Source: a virus. Taken from it: a stretch of DNA of 64,000 nucleotides. Location: the IMG/VR virus record IMGVR_UViG_3300050821_003228, positions 33,818 through 97,817 of that record; one strand, given 5' to 3'. Below, one piece after another: positions 31,634 through 40,465 of this stretch. The notes under the pieces were generated by a model that worked only from the letters and a program-made list of their open reading frames with translations, did not search any database and was not told the DNA's origin. The stretch's first letter is position 1. Each line of letters opens with the position of its first letter. The position numbers were made by a program, and so were the translations under genes.

Positions 31634-33538
31634 ATGAAAGAGTTATCGCAATATCAAACGTATATTGCCAAATCGCGCTATGCGAAGTGGATACCAGAAT
31701 TAAGCAGGCGAGAGAATTGGGACGAAACAGTTAACCGTTACATCACATTTTTTAAAGATAGAATACCAAAATCAGATCGAGAAGAAGTAACTAAAGAATT
31801 ACAAAAGGCCATTTTAGAAATGGATGTAATGCCTTCAATGCGGGCTATGATGTTTGCGGGGCCGGGATTAGAGAGGGATAACTGTGCGGGCTATAATTGC
31901 TCGTATTTAGTAATAGATGATCCCAGAGCATTTGATGAAACTTTATACATATTAATGTGTGGTACAGGAGTAGGCTATTCAGTCGAACGCCAATTTATAT
32001 GTAAAATGCCGTATATTGCTGAGGTCTTTTATGAGACTGAAACTACGATTAAAGTGCCCGATTCTAAGATTGGATGGGCAACATCATTTAGACAATTGAT
32101 CGGACTTTTATATGGTGGACTAGTTCCTAAATGGGATATGTCGTTAGTTCGTCCTGCCGGAACGATATTAAAAACAGGGGGCGGGCGTGCCTCTGGTCCT
32201 GAACAACTAGAAAAGCTATTTAAATTTACAATCAATCTGTTTAAAAATGCTGCCGGAAGGAAATTGAATTCTGTTGAATGCCATGATTTGATGTGTGCAA
32301 TTGCAGATATTGTTGAAGTTGGTGGGGTACGTCGCGCTGCAATGATTAGTCTTAGTAATTTTAGTGATGATAGAATGCGGAATGCAAAAAACGGGCAATG
32401 GTGGTTAGAACATAATTATCGCCGTCTTGCTAATAATTCTGTCGCATATACTGAAATGCCAGATGTTGAATCGTTTCTGAAAGAATGGGCAACGTTAGTG
32501 GAGAGTAAATCAGGAGAGAGGGGCATATTTAATCGTGAGGGAGCTAGAAAGCACATTTTGAAAAATGGCCGTAGAGCCATCAAGGTAAACGATGAATTTA
32601 TAGAGTTTGGAACCAACCCTTGCGGCGAAATCCTTCTTCGTCCGAATGGATTTTGTAATCTTTCAGAAGTTATTATCCGTCCAGATGATGACAAGAAAAG
32701 CTTGAAGAAGAAGATAAGATTAGCCACTATTATCGGGTGCCTTCAATCAACATTGACTGACTTCCGTTATCTTCGTAAAATTTGGACTAAGAATGCCGAA
32801 GAAGAAAGGTTATTAGGAGTTAGTTTAACCGGCATAATGGACAACCCGCTGATGTATACGAACGGGACAGAATTAGAAAAGTTATTGACTGAATTGCGAG
32901 AATATGCTGTCACAGTAGCTATGGAATGGGCCGAAAAGTTAAAAATTAACGTTCCGGCGGCGATCACTTGTGTTAAACCGTCTGGAACTGTCAGTCAACT
33001 AGTCAATTGTTCGCCGGGCATACATACTCGTTGGAGTCCTTACTACATTCGGGCCGTTCGAGAAGATAATAAAAGTCCTATTACCCCCTTTTTACGCGAT
33101 ACAGGCGTTTACAGCGAGGTTGAAAATTCAAGGCCGAACGACTCAACCGTGTTCTTTTGGCCGCTAGAATCGCCCCTAATGAGCCGCTGTAAGGATGATT
33201 TTACAGCTATCGAGCAACTAGAACTGTATCTAACATATAAGAAATGTTGGACCGAGCATAATCCATCATGTACTGTATATGTTAAACAAAATGAATGGAT
33301 TGAAGTTTGTGCGTGGGTATATCGTAATTTTGCTGACATAGGCGGGGTTTCATTCTTACCTAGTTCGGACCATATTTACCAACAAGCCCCCTATCAACAA
33401 GTTACAAAGGAAAAATACGGAGAGTTTAAAAAGAAAGTGCCAGCGATTGATTGGAATAAATTGACTGACTATGAGAAAGAAGACATGACCGATGTTAAGC
33501 ATGAACCGGCCTGTAGTTCAGGAGTGTGCGAACTGTGA
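31634..33538 (+). CDS. nrdJ: Class II (adenosylcobalamin-dependent) ribonucleotide reductase
   Basis: 634 residues. MPSMRAMMFAGPGLERDNCAGYNCSYL with MCGTGVGYSVERQF (residues about 68-120), VGGVRRAAMISL, TNPCGEILL (active-site Cys/Glu loop), ITCVKPSGTVSQLVNCSPGIH, and the C-terminal redox pair ACSSGVCEL fit the monomeric B12-dependent ribonucleoside-triphosphate reductases found in phages. No ATP-cone domain and no NrdB are present. It supplies dNTPs for phage DNA. Leader hairpin and promoter lie upstream. Confidence 0.9.
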   Translation: MKELSQYQTYIAKSRYAKWIPELSRRENWDETVNRYITFFKDRIPKSDREEVTKELQKAILEMDVMPSMRAMMFAGPGLERDNCAGYNCSYLVIDDPRAFDETLYILMCGTGVGYSVERQFICKMPYIAEVFYETETTIKVPDSKIGWATSFRQLIGLLYGGLVPKWDMSLVRPAGTILKTGGGRASGPEQLEKLFKFTINLFKNAAGRKLNSVECHDLMCAIADIVEVGGVRRAAMISLSNFSDDRMRNAKNGQWWLEHNYRRLANNSVAYTEMPDVESFLKEWATLVESKSGERGIFNREGARKHILKNGRRAIKVNDEFIEFGTNPCGEILLRPNGFCNLSEVIIRPDDDKKSLKKKIRLATIIGCLQSTLTDFRYLRKIWTKNAEEERLLGVSLTGIMDNPLMYTNGTELEKLLTELREYAVTVAMEWAEKLKINVPAAITCVKPSGTVSQLVNCSPGIHTRWSPYYIRAVREDNKSPITPFLRDTGVYSEVENSRPNDSTVFFWPLESPLMSRCKDDFTAIEQLELYLTYKKCWTEHNPSCTVYVKQNEWIEVCAWVYRNFADIGGVSFLPSSDHIYQQAPYQQVTKEKYGEFKKKVPAIDWNKLTDYEKEDMTDVKHEPACSSGVCEL

Positions 33539-34038
33539 GTTTAAACAAAGATAACGCTTTATCAAAGGAAACCGAATACCGCAAGAAATACGGTCCGCGA
33601 TATACGTATTTATTTAAATGTTCTGAACCAGAATGCACTAAAATAATAAGAGTTAGAAGTGATTATCTTAACCGATCATCGGGTCAATGTAATATTCATT
33701 CTCATCAAAAACGTCCATTTGAAAGTTTATATAACTCATTATATAACGATTGGCGCGGTACTGAAGTAACCTTAACTTATGAAGAGTTTTTAGAATTTAC
33801 AAAAATTAAAAAATGTCATTATTGCAGTTATGGTATTTTGTGGATTCCATTTGGAACGGTAGCGGGAGAGTACAAATCAAGAGCATATTACTTAGATAGA
33901 AAAAATCATAATGAAGGGTACACTAAAGAAAATTGTGTTGTTTGTTGTTCTAAATGCAACATCATTAGGCGGGACCACTTTACATATGAACAATTTTTAG
34001 AAATTGGTAAATTAATAAATAAATGGCGTATTGAATAA
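33535..34038 (+). CDS. HNH endonuclease overlapping the RNR stop codon
   Basis: 167 residues from a GTG that overlaps the RNR stop (GTGA). CSEPECTK near the N-terminus, CHYCSYG, YYLDRKNHNEGYTKENCVVCCSKCN. This is the same subfamily as the gene at 38411 (IDRKDNNLGYTKENCVICCTQCN), pointing to two members of one mobile family in this genome. Confidence 0.82.
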   Translation: MSLNKDNALSKETEYRKKYGPRYTYLFKCSEPECTKIIRVRSDYLNRSSGQCNIHSHQKRPFESLYNSLYNDWRGTEVTLTYEEFLEFTKIKKCHYCSYGILWIPFGTVAGEYKSRAYYLDRKNHNEGYTKENCVVCCSKCNIIRRDHFTYEQFLEIGKLINKWRIE

Positions 34039-34085
34039 GCAGATATTTGTGAGATTAGTAAGGGCGGTAGTTGCGGATCATAAAA

Positions 34086-34108
34086 TGGGGCCGTTTTATA
34101 CGGTCCCA
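34086..34108. terminator. Terminator at the convergence of both gene blocks
   Basis: TGGGGCCGT-TTTAT-ACGGTCCCA stem; on the minus strand it is followed by TTTTATG, on the plus strand by a weaker A/T stretch. It separates the last plus gene from the end of the minus operon, so it probably works for both. Confidence 0.7.
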
Positions 34109-34284
34109 TATTCTTTAGGATAAATTGTTACTATACATCCATTTACAACCATATTAAATATGTCATGGGCGGTTAAAATATCTTTCAATTTTGGCGATTG
34201 TGGTTGATAACCAATTATTTCTTCTATAGTGAAAGATGTACAATAATAACTTGGGTTAGTCATTCTAATTCTAAACTCTGTCAT
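34096..34284 (-). CDS. Hypothetical protein, last gene of the minus operon
   Basis: A 62-residue protein whose ATG overlaps the mazG stop (ATGA). Ends inside the terminator. No motif recognised. Confidence 0.6.
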   Translation of the reverse strand: MTEFRIRMTNPSYYCTSFTIEEIIGYQPQSPKLKDILTAHDIFNMVVNGCIVTIYPKEYGTV

Positions 34285-34622
34285 CTATTATCTCCTTCAC
34301 TTTTAATTACCCCGCGTTTACGTCGGTCCTGTAATTTTTCAATATTAATGTGGGCTATAGTTTCTAACGATATCCCCAATTCTGACGCTAAAGCCGCGCA
34401 ATACCATGTCACGTCACCAAGCTCCCTAATTAATTCAGACCGTTGTTCATCATTTAATTGCTTGCCCGAAGTAATACCAAAATTGCGCCAATACTTTTTA
34501 ATCTTGTCCGCTGTTTCCCCGGCCTCGCCAGTCAAACCTAAAGCTGGATATAGCAAATTTCGGCCTTTATATGGATAATCCGCTGTTTGTAAAGCGGCAT
34601 GTTGATATTCGTTAAAATTCAT
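34281..34622 (-). CDS. mazG: MazG-like nucleotide pyrophosphohydrolase
   Basis: 113 residues from the ATG at 34622 (AGGAGAAG in front). Metal-binding EAGE in LGLTGEAGETADKIKKYWR and ELIRELGDVTWYCAALASELGI are the two helices of the MazG fold (ExxE..12-28..ExxD). Phage MazG enzymes hydrolyse nucleoside triphosphates or ppGpp and modulate host starvation responses. It overlaps the upstream membrane protein gene. Confidence 0.88.
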   Translation of the reverse strand: MNFNEYQHAALQTADYPYKGRNLLYPALGLTGEAGETADKIKKYWRNFGITSGKQLNDEQRSELIRELGDVTWYCAALASELGISLETIAHINIEKLQDRRKRGVIKSEGDNR

Positions 34623-34780
34623 TCTTCTCCTGTTTTTACTGCACAATAAAACGTTACACTAGTATAGATTAAAAATAACACCATACTTTTATAAAAAGGT
34701 AATGTTATTAGTAATACAAACAGTCCTCCAACAAATGAAACAAGTATTAATAAAATAAATCCGTAAATAGCTTGCTTCAT
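34619..34780 (-). CDS. 53-residue two-helix membrane protein
   Basis: MKQAIYGFILLILVSFVGGLFVLLITLPF..., two hydrophobic helices. Its ATG overlaps the stop of the AAA+ gene and its stop overlaps the mazG start, so it is clearly part of the operon. Confidence 0.7.
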   Translation of the reverse strand: MKQAIYGFILLILVSFVGGLFVLLITLPFYKSMVLFLIYTSVTFYCAVKTGEE

Positions 34781-35784
34781 TTAGTTTTATGTCCGTAGAC
34801 ATATCCCCTATTTTTATAGTCTAACACGATTTCATCCTCTTGTCCAGCGATACCTGAAGCTATAATACGGGCCAACGGAATTTCAAGTCTCTGCTCTATG
34901 ACTCTTCTGATATTCCGACCATTATACTTTGGATCATAACCCTCATCTATTAACGCCCGTCTTGCCTCTTTTGTAACGTTTAGAAATATGATATTCTTAC
35001 TCTTCGATAGAATATTCTGTTGAATAATATTAATTTCTAGATCACAGACCTTCTCAATTTGCTCTTTTGTCAATGTGTGGAAGGCAATAATCCTGTCAAG
35101 ACGGTTGATAAACTCGGGCGTGAACTTCTTCTTAGCTGAAGAGATACCAATTTCAGCAATTCCGGCCTCATCAACCCCTGCTAACTTATTAAAGCCAATA
35201 CCGCCACCATGAATCAACTTATCCATTTCTGCTGAACCGGCGTTAGATGTCATCAGTATCACAGTGTCTTTAAAATCTGTCGTACTATTATCGCCAAGAG
35301 TAATTGTTGCCTTATCCATTATAGTTAAGAGAAGGTGCCATAATGAGTCTGAAGCCTTCTCTATCTCATCAAAGAAAATGATAGACAGTTTATAATGTTC
35401 AGTATGTAGCGCGTTCAATGTCTTCTGTGTAAATCGGGCCGGGGTTTCTTTATGACCGAGGTAGCCCGGAGGAGAACCGATCAACTTAGCAATTTCATGA
35501 GAATGCTGGAATTCGCCACAATCAATCTTAACACAATGATGTGTATCATTACCAATAGCTTCGCAGAATGATTCAATCAATCTAGTTTTACCTACACCGG
35601 TCGGCCCTAAAAATAACGCTGTACCAATCGGGCGATTTTTATCATGTAAATTAGCGTGATATTTTTCAATAATATCAATGATTGCATCAATTCCTTCTTG
35701 TTGGCCGATCACTTTCGATCTTAGTGTTTCTCTAATCGCCTTTGCCCGATCACTTTCAATTTGTGTTAAATCTAGGATGTTCAC
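34777..35784 (-). CDS. Clp/Hsp100-type AAA+ ATPase
   Basis: 335 residues: Walker A GPTGVGKT (60-67), Walker B IIFFDEIEKA (about 134-143), sensor TSNAG, and RLDRIIAFHTLTKEQI with the C-terminal D2 small domain (YDPKYNGRNIRRVIEQ) as in ClpA/ClpB D2. The pore-type loop GSPPGYLGHKE is present. No N-domain or D1 ring. It may unfold substrates for the ClpP-like protease encoded at 15.3 kb; no IGF-type loop is evident, so pairing is an inference. Confidence 0.87.
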   Translation of the reverse strand: MNILDLTQIESDRAKAIRETLRSKVIGQQEGIDAIIDIIEKYHANLHDKNRPIGTALFLGPTGVGKTRLIESFCEAIGNDTHHCVKIDCGEFQHSHEIAKLIGSPPGYLGHKETPARFTQKTLNALHTEHYKLSIIFFDEIEKASDSLWHLLLTIMDKATITLGDNSTTDFKDTVILMTSNAGSAEMDKLIHGGGIGFNKLAGVDEAGIAEIGISSAKKKFTPEFINRLDRIIAFHTLTKEQIEKVCDLEINIIQQNILSKSKNIIFLNVTKEARRALIDEGYDPKYNGRNIRRVIEQRLEIPLARIIASGIAGQEDEIVLDYKNRGYVYGHKTK

Positions 35785-35945
35785 ACTTTTTCCCAGAACC
35801 CACCAGATTTACCATCTTCTTCTAAGATATAGCTGATCCAACGCTGTTTCGGTCGGCCAATCCGCTTATTTTTCATCCATTCTTGAAAGGCTTGATAATT
35901 CTTTTTCTGGTTCATTTTCTTACCACGTCTTGTGTTTTCACTCAT
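35781..35945 (-). CDS. 54-residue basic protein
   Basis: MSENTRRGKKMNQ..., Lys/Arg-rich with KNKRIGRPKQRW. The chosen ATG overlaps the endolysin stop (ATGA); its stop overlaps the AAA+ start. Function unknown. Confidence 0.6.
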   Translation of the reverse strand: MSENTRRGKKMNQKKNYQAFQEWMKNKRIGRPKQRWISYILEEDGKSGGFWEKV

Positions 35946-36400
35946 TGATTTGCCCGCTTCAACCATCCGGTAAGGAATTTACCTAATTTTGGATTCTTTT
36001 GTACTAACTCTTGGTAATAGATACAAAGTGATTCTCGATAGTGAATTAACAACATGCCCGGATCATACTGATTTATAGCCTTCTCTGTCATTGGACCATA
36101 TTGACCGTCCTGTGTAACGTTAACGAGCCTCTGCATCAATCTAATCGCTGCCGCGCCCATGTTTACGAAGGCATCAAATAGCTTAGTCGCTATATCTTGA
36201 TCATTGATACCATCGAATTTCCAGAAGTCTCGGTGATAAATCTCAGTCGCTCCCTCAACTGTCAGGTTTCTTATATCAATATTGGGGTAACTTCTTTGGC
36301 TAATGCCAAAATTCGTAAGACCTCCGGGGTCTGAATAATCATCAACCAGACCACCTTCGTTAGCTAATACAGTTTTAATTGCTATTGAAAAATCAGCCAT
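35942..36400 (-). CDS. GH108 endolysin (N-acetylmuramidase)
   Basis: A 152-residue protein. LANEGGLVDDYSDPGGLTNFGIS (Glu15 catalytic) is the glycosyl hydrolase 108 signature; YHRDFWKFDGIND and the C-terminal peptidoglycan-binding-3 segment (LVNVTQDGQYGPMTEKAIN...LIHYRESLCIYYQELV) complete the family. Cleaves peptidoglycan at lysis. No signal peptide, so a holin is needed. Confidence 0.92.
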   Translation of the reverse strand: MADFSIAIKTVLANEGGLVDDYSDPGGLTNFGISQRSYPNIDIRNLTVEGATEIYHRDFWKFDGINDQDIATKLFDAFVNMGAAAIRLMQRLVNVTQDGQYGPMTEKAINQYDPGMLLIHYRESLCIYYQELVQKNPKLGKFLTGWLKRANQ

Positions 36401-36564
36401 TAGTGCCCCGGTTGTAAAGGTAGTCCAACGTCTTTAACGTGGTTATTGATCTTCTGGGCCAATTCAAATGCTCGATGGACAGCCGCTTGTGGTGTAAATT
36501 CTCCACTAGAATAGATGACAGCCGCCGCCTGTAACAATTCCTGTCTTGTAAAATATTCTAACAT
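36400..36564 (-). CDS. 54-residue hypothetical protein
   Basis: MLEYFTRQELLQAAAVIYSS..., helical, overlapping its neighbours by TAATG at the endolysin start. Could belong to the lysis group. No family recognised. Confidence 0.6.
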   Translation of the reverse strand: MLEYFTRQELLQAAAVIYSSGEFTPQAAVHRAFELAQKINNHVKDVGLPLQPGH

Positions 36565-36565
36565 G

Positions 36566-36739
36566 TTAATCCTTTACAACGAGATAGGTATTATCAACAC
36601 GAATAGCGTGTACTAAATTACGCGATTTTACTCCCCCAAAAAATCCTTTTACATGCTCATAAAATCGAGCTAATGTCAATCCAATATCAAAACTATCGGC
36701 CACAACAGTCATTATCTCGGTCTTAATGCCTAAATCCAT
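36566..36739 (-). CDS. 57-residue hypothetical protein
   Basis: MDLGIKTEIMTVVADSFDIGL..., mixed alpha/beta, in the same tight operon with ATG 14 nt after the PP2C stop. Confidence 0.6.
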   Translation of the reverse strand: MDLGIKTEIMTVVADSFDIGLTLARFYEHVKGFFGGVKSRNLVHAIRVDNTYLVVKD

Positions 36740-36753
36740 TAACCTTATAAATT

Positions 36754-37476
36754 TTATAACGATTCATCTTTTCCTCCAAATTGGACTACAACAGCGGTGA
36801 CATTATCAAATGAATTCTTATATTTCTCAATCAACTCTTCAGCCGTTGTATGCTTCGTCAATAGAAATGGCGCGGTTTGGTGGGCCGGGTCTGTCAATCC
36901 GTCCGAAGCTACTAGGAGTGAAGTCACATTCTCTCTCATAAATAAAACGACTTCCGGTTCCTGTGAAGTTACTCCACGCAATTCGACATCGCCTAACACC
37001 CGAGACATCTGAATGCCTTTGTTATAATCACCATACGTTTTAAAAAGATAACCGTTAACGATTACCCCGCCCCGAGACTGTACTTCTAACGCTTCACAAT
37101 AATTGCTGCGAACGTTATGCTCTGGTAATACGACTTCTTCCCCACCTTTATAAAGTATCTGGATGGGCGAATCACCGAGGACACCAGTAACAACGACTTC
37201 AGGCGTGATCAATACGAGTGATGCTGTGCTTCCGCCTTTAAAATCTTTTGTTTCGGTATCGAGAACACTGAAGATCGTATTGACAAGATCAATCGGTTTT
37301 CTGTTTATATAACGAAGAAATGTTGCTGCTAGAATATTATAGCATTTCTCTGAGACTTCTGCGCCCGAATGCCCATCAAAAACGCCGATCAACGTTAGTT
37401 CGCCCTGTTTCACTACGAGATAACGATCTTCTTGATAAGGTCTTTGGCCTATCGCTGTTCCATGCGTTATTTTCAA
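36754..37476 (-). CDS. PP2C-family Ser/Thr protein phosphatase
   Basis: 240 residues, TTG start after AGGAGAGAAAAA, overlapping the previous stop. Motifs in order: RPYQEDR (metal Asp), GVFDGHSG, GGSTASLVLI, VLGDS, ASDGLTDPAH and DNVTAVVVQF, covering the conserved metal-binding aspartates of PPM phosphatases. Rare in phages; may counter host Ser/Thr kinase signalling or act with the kinase-like protein at 41.2 kb. Confidence 0.9.
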   Translation of the reverse strand: MKITHGTAIGQRPYQEDRYLVVKQGELTLIGVFDGHSGAEVSEKCYNILAATFLRYINRKPIDLVNTIFSVLDTETKDFKGGSTASLVLITPEVVVTGVLGDSPIQILYKGGEEVVLPEHNVRSNYCEALEVQSRGGVIVNGYLFKTYGDYNKGIQMSRVLGDVELRGVTSQEPEVVLFMRENVTSLLVASDGLTDPAHQTAPFLLTKHTTAEELIEKYKNSFDNVTAVVVQFGGKDESL

Positions 37477-37643
37477 TTTTTCTCTCCTAAAAAACTAGTA
37501 ACTAATGCGGTCAATTTTCTATCGCAACTTGAACAAAGGTAATAATAAGTATTAGGAAGAAACCATCCCCTATTAATAGAAACTTTTGTAGACGGATAAG
37601 GCGGGGTTTCATTTCCACAACGATCACAATAATGTTTAGTCAT
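37473..37643 (-). CDS. 56-residue zinc-ribbon protein
   Basis: CDRCGNETPP...YYYLCSSCDRK gives two CxxC knuckles. Coupled to both neighbours by overlapping start/stop codons. Probably a small zinc-binding regulatory protein. Confidence 0.65.
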   Translation of the reverse strand: MTKHYCDRCGNETPPYPSTKVSINRGWFLPNTYYYLCSSCDRKLTALVTSFLGEKN

Positions 37644-37800
37644 TTTTAACCACCCTTACCTTACATCCTTTTCCGCACGTCATACAGTGCCATTTCCCGA
37701 GAGTGCTTTGACTAAATTTTCGTTCCTTTCGATCTGATTGAGAACGAGTACATGCATTTTTCTTGGCCTGAGTATTGCAGCAAATTGAAATATAAATCAT
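37636..37800 (-). CDS. 54-residue Cys-rich protein
   Basis: MIYISICCNTQ...HCMTCGKGCKVRVV: a C-terminal CxxCxxxC cluster and basic character suggest a zinc finger. Overlaps the HD-domain gene end and the following gene start. Confidence 0.6.
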   Translation of the reverse strand: MIYISICCNTQAKKNACTRSQSDRKERKFSQSTLGKWHCMTCGKGCKVRVVKND

Positions 37801-38414
37801 TTCCGCCCTTTTGTCAACTCAAAATGTCGATCTAAATATCTTTCTCTTGCTTCTTCCGGTGCCCAAGGTATGATCTTTTCTTTAAACGGTTGCCCGAAAT
37901 CGTCAGACCATTCACACTTTTGTTGAAATAAGTCCCTTGCTTCAGTGACTAACATTCTAGAATCGGCTAACTTGACACTCTCAGGTTCGGGCCGAAGATT
38001 GAATTTCTTTTCAATCGCTTTCATCGTTAATCTTTCATACATTCGATAGACTTCCATTCCCGGCGCACGTTTCAACGGCCTTGGTATATCAACACAGCCT
38101 AATCCTTCAGAATCGTCATGATGTAACCCTTCTAACGCATCATTAGGATCACAATATTGACTCACAAGGACGGCGTGTTGAGCAATTGAATAAAAAGTCC
38201 TTATCTGGCCCCCGAAACGACAAAGTAACGATAATCCTCTCGCAATATCGTTCAAATCAACGTCTTCTGAAAGCGGCCACATATGGCGGAACTTCTTCCC
38301 AGAGAAAGTTTGAATGTAAGGAATTGATTCACGATCAACGCCTTTCAGCGTTTGCTGAAGTGTTTTATTAGCTAAATCGAACATCAATTCACTTTGCTGC
38401 TTAGTATAATTCAT
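37797..38414 (-). CDS. HD-domain phosphohydrolase
   Basis: A 205-residue protein. SIAQHAVLVSQYC (first His), HHDDSEGLGCVDIPRPLK (HD plus E) and LADSRML (last Asp) match HD hydrolases of the YfbR/5'-nucleotidase type seen in phages. Probably acts on nucleotides, fitting the MazG and RNR genes. ATG overlaps the HNH stop. Confidence 0.83.
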   Translation of the reverse strand: MNYTKQQSELMFDLANKTLQQTLKGVDRESIPYIQTFSGKKFRHMWPLSEDVDLNDIARGLSLLCRFGGQIRTFYSIAQHAVLVSQYCDPNDALEGLHHDDSEGLGCVDIPRPLKRAPGMEVYRMYERLTMKAIEKKFNLRPEPESVKLADSRMLVTEARDLFQQKCEWSDDFGQPFKEKIIPWAPEEARERYLDRHFELTKGRK

Positions 38415-38950
38415 TTCATTCGTGATTCTTGTATTTTTCTTAATCCTTCCGAAAGCATCATAAACTCATTATACGTGAACTTATTACTTTTTGTCAAATT
38501 ACATTGTGTGCAACAAATAACGCAATTTTCTTTAGTATATCCTAAGTTATTATCTTTTCTATCAATATTATAAGAATGCGTAACATTATCTTTTAAATAT
38601 TTGTTTATAATCACTTTATCGCCACAATAATGACATTCCGGCGTTTTAATTAATTCTAAATATTCTTCAAATGTTAAAGATGAAAATTCTTTACGTTTAC
38701 TGGCGTTTAACATTAATCTATTATAACGGGATTCATAGGGCCGTCTCTTACATAAACAACCACAACTTTTAGTGTGAGCACTGACTAATCCCCTCGCCTG
38801 AATTAATTTACTTGTTCCACAATCACAAAGACATTTTAATATAGCAGATCGTCCTTTACCTATTATATTCTCAATCTCTTTTGTTCTGGGAATCCGCTCA
38901 ATTACTAAAAGTTTTCCAAAACGTTGTCCAATAAGTTTATGTTCGAGCAT
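38411..38950 (-). CDS. HNH homing endonuclease with N-terminal AP2/zinc-type domain
   Basis: A 179-residue protein. N-terminal GQRFGKLLVIERIPR with CLCDCGTSK..SCGCL (the module often preceding HNH in phage homing enzymes), then CHYCGDK, NIDRKDNNLGYTKENCVICCTQCN. Sits between recA and the HD gene, overlapping both, as an insertion at an operon junction. Confidence 0.85.
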   Translation of the reverse strand: MLEHKLIGQRFGKLLVIERIPRTKEIENIIGKGRSAILKCLCDCGTSKLIQARGLVSAHTKSCGCLCKRRPYESRYNRLMLNASKRKEFSSLTFEEYLELIKTPECHYCGDKVIINKYLKDNVTHSYNIDRKDNNLGYTKENCVICCTQCNLTKSNKFTYNEFMMLSEGLRKIQESRMK

Positions 38951-39992
38951 TTAATAGCTCTTTTATTTTATCAAAGGGCACGTCATCCTTTCGGTATGAT
39001 TCACCGTTTAGTTTAAACCAGCCGCCCACCTTTTCAATGACTCCTAAGGAAGCGGCATAATCAACTAAATCGGCATGTTTATCAAACCCTTTGCCATAAT
39101 ATAAATTTAACAATGTTTCCCTAAAGGGGTTAGCAACTTTATTTTTTATACCTTTAATACGTATTACATGTCCAACAACTACATTTTCTTCTTTAATTAG
39201 CTCAGTTTTACGAATATCTAGCCGTAAGCTTGCATAAAACTTTAAAGCACGGCCCCCCGTCGTTGTTTCATTTGATCCATATGTCACGCCAATTTTTTCT
39301 CGTATTTGATTAATAAAAATTAAAGTAACTTGATTAAGATTACATTTACCTCGTAATTTTCGCATTGATTGGCTGAGAAGTCGCGCCTGCAGCCCCATGT
39401 GGCTTTCTCCGAAATCTCCCTCTAACTCAGCCCTCGGGACTAAAGCAGCAACTGAATCAATAACAATTAAACTAACGGCCCCTGAATCCACTAATGCTTC
39501 AACAATACTTAACGCTTCTTCACCACTATTCGGTTGTGAAACAACAAGATTATCAATGTCAACGCCCAATTGTTGGGCATAATTAATATCGACCGCATGT
39601 TCTGCATCTATGAACGCGCAAATATTTTTTCTTTTCTGTTCTTCTGCAATTACATGCAATGTAAAGGTTGTCTTTCCTGAAGATTCCGGCCCTATTACCT
39701 CAATTATTCGTCCTTTTGGTATACCACCTATACCGGCAACATTATAATCAAAACTATATAATCCTGTAGAAATTGAAGGCATTACAATGCCAACTTTATC
39801 ACCTAATCTCATCATAGATGCTTCATTATCAAACTGCTTATTAAATTGCTTTTCAATAGATTTAAGTGTTTTCCACTTTTCTTCTAATGTCTTAGGTAAC
39901 TGTTTCGTTGTTTCCACTATTGGCGCTTGCCATTTCCCCACTGATGTCGTCTGTTCCTGTACTACTTCCTTCAACTGCTCTAATACCTTCAT
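38937..39992 (-). CDS. recA: RecA/UvsX-type recombinase
   Basis: 351 residues: Walker A GPESSGKT (101-108), NICAFIDAEHAVD, LIVIDSVAALVPRAELEGDFGESHMGLQARLLSQ, LIFINQIREKIGVTYGSNETTTGGRALKFY, bacterial RecA-like throughout with an N-terminal extension of about 35 residues and a short acidic-poor C-terminus. Drives homologous recombination and repair of phage DNA. Confidence 0.95.
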   Translation of the reverse strand: MKVLEQLKEVVQEQTTSVGKWQAPIVETTKQLPKTLEEKWKTLKSIEKQFNKQFDNEASMMRLGDKVGIVMPSISTGLYSFDYNVAGIGGIPKGRIIEVIGPESSGKTTFTLHVIAEEQKRKNICAFIDAEHAVDINYAQQLGVDIDNLVVSQPNSGEEALSIVEALVDSGAVSLIVIDSVAALVPRAELEGDFGESHMGLQARLLSQSMRKLRGKCNLNQVTLIFINQIREKIGVTYGSNETTTGGRALKFYASLRLDIRKTELIKEENVVVGHVIRIKGIKNKVANPFRETLLNLYYGKGFDKHADLVDYAASLGVIEKVGGWFKLNGESYRKDDVPFDKIKELLNART

Positions 39993-40311
39993 TCTCCCTC
40001 AATCGTTTTTGTATCTCGTTCATGAAGCGAAGATACCACTTCGTAAATCTCTTGCCTTTCACTTTAATCAGTACTTCTACACCCTCTTTTTGGAATACTT
40101 CATCAGCTATAGCCGCAATCTGTCCCTGAGTAAAAAAGAATGCTGCCCAACAATGCCCGCACCCTGTTCGTGGTTCATCAGTCGGATGAAATTTATGACC
40201 ACATGCGCTTACTTGATCATGTCTCTGAGTAAAGAAAGTGCCCATCGCCCTCTTATATTCGGCCCGAGACATCGGCTTTTGCGGTTCCGTCAATGCTTTA
40301 GTTACTTTCAT
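39892..40311 (-). CDS. Cys/His-containing hypothetical protein overlapping recA
   Basis: A 139-residue protein. ACGHKFHPTDEPRTGCGHCW suggests a zinc site; the remainder is helical. The last 101 nt are shared with the recA 5' end in another frame, a long overlap that may couple translation. Confidence 0.65.
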   Translation of the reverse strand: MKVTKALTEPQKPMSRAEYKRAMGTFFTQRHDQVSACGHKFHPTDEPRTGCGHCWAAFFFTQGQIAAIADEVFQKEGVEVLIKVKGKRFTKWYLRFMNEIQKRLRENEGIRAVEGSSTGTDDISGEMASANSGNNETVT

Positions 40312-40465
40312 TTTTAATTAAATAACGCTCCGATGGGGTTAGTTGGGCCGCACTCAGGCCGTATTTCATTCTCAGCATGTGCTTTTCTTTCGCTGGTATA
40401 GGATGTTCTATTAAATCGCCTACTTCTTCATTAAATTGCGCTGTAACTGCTTCGACCAATTCCAT
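40298..40465 (-). CDS. 55-residue hypothetical protein
   Basis: MELVEAVTAQFNEEVGDLIE..., acidic and helical. Overlaps the start of the following gene by 14 nt. Real-looking from tight packing; function unknown. Confidence 0.6.
   Translation of the reverse strand: MELVEAVTAQFNEEVGDLIEHPIPAKEKHMLRMKYGLSAAQLTPSERYLIKNESN

Noticed and set aside
37790-37822. Promoter TTGACA...TATATT at the end of the HD gene
   Set aside because: It matches in form, but its -10 lies downstream of the ATG of the gene it would serve, and the genes are translationally coupled.
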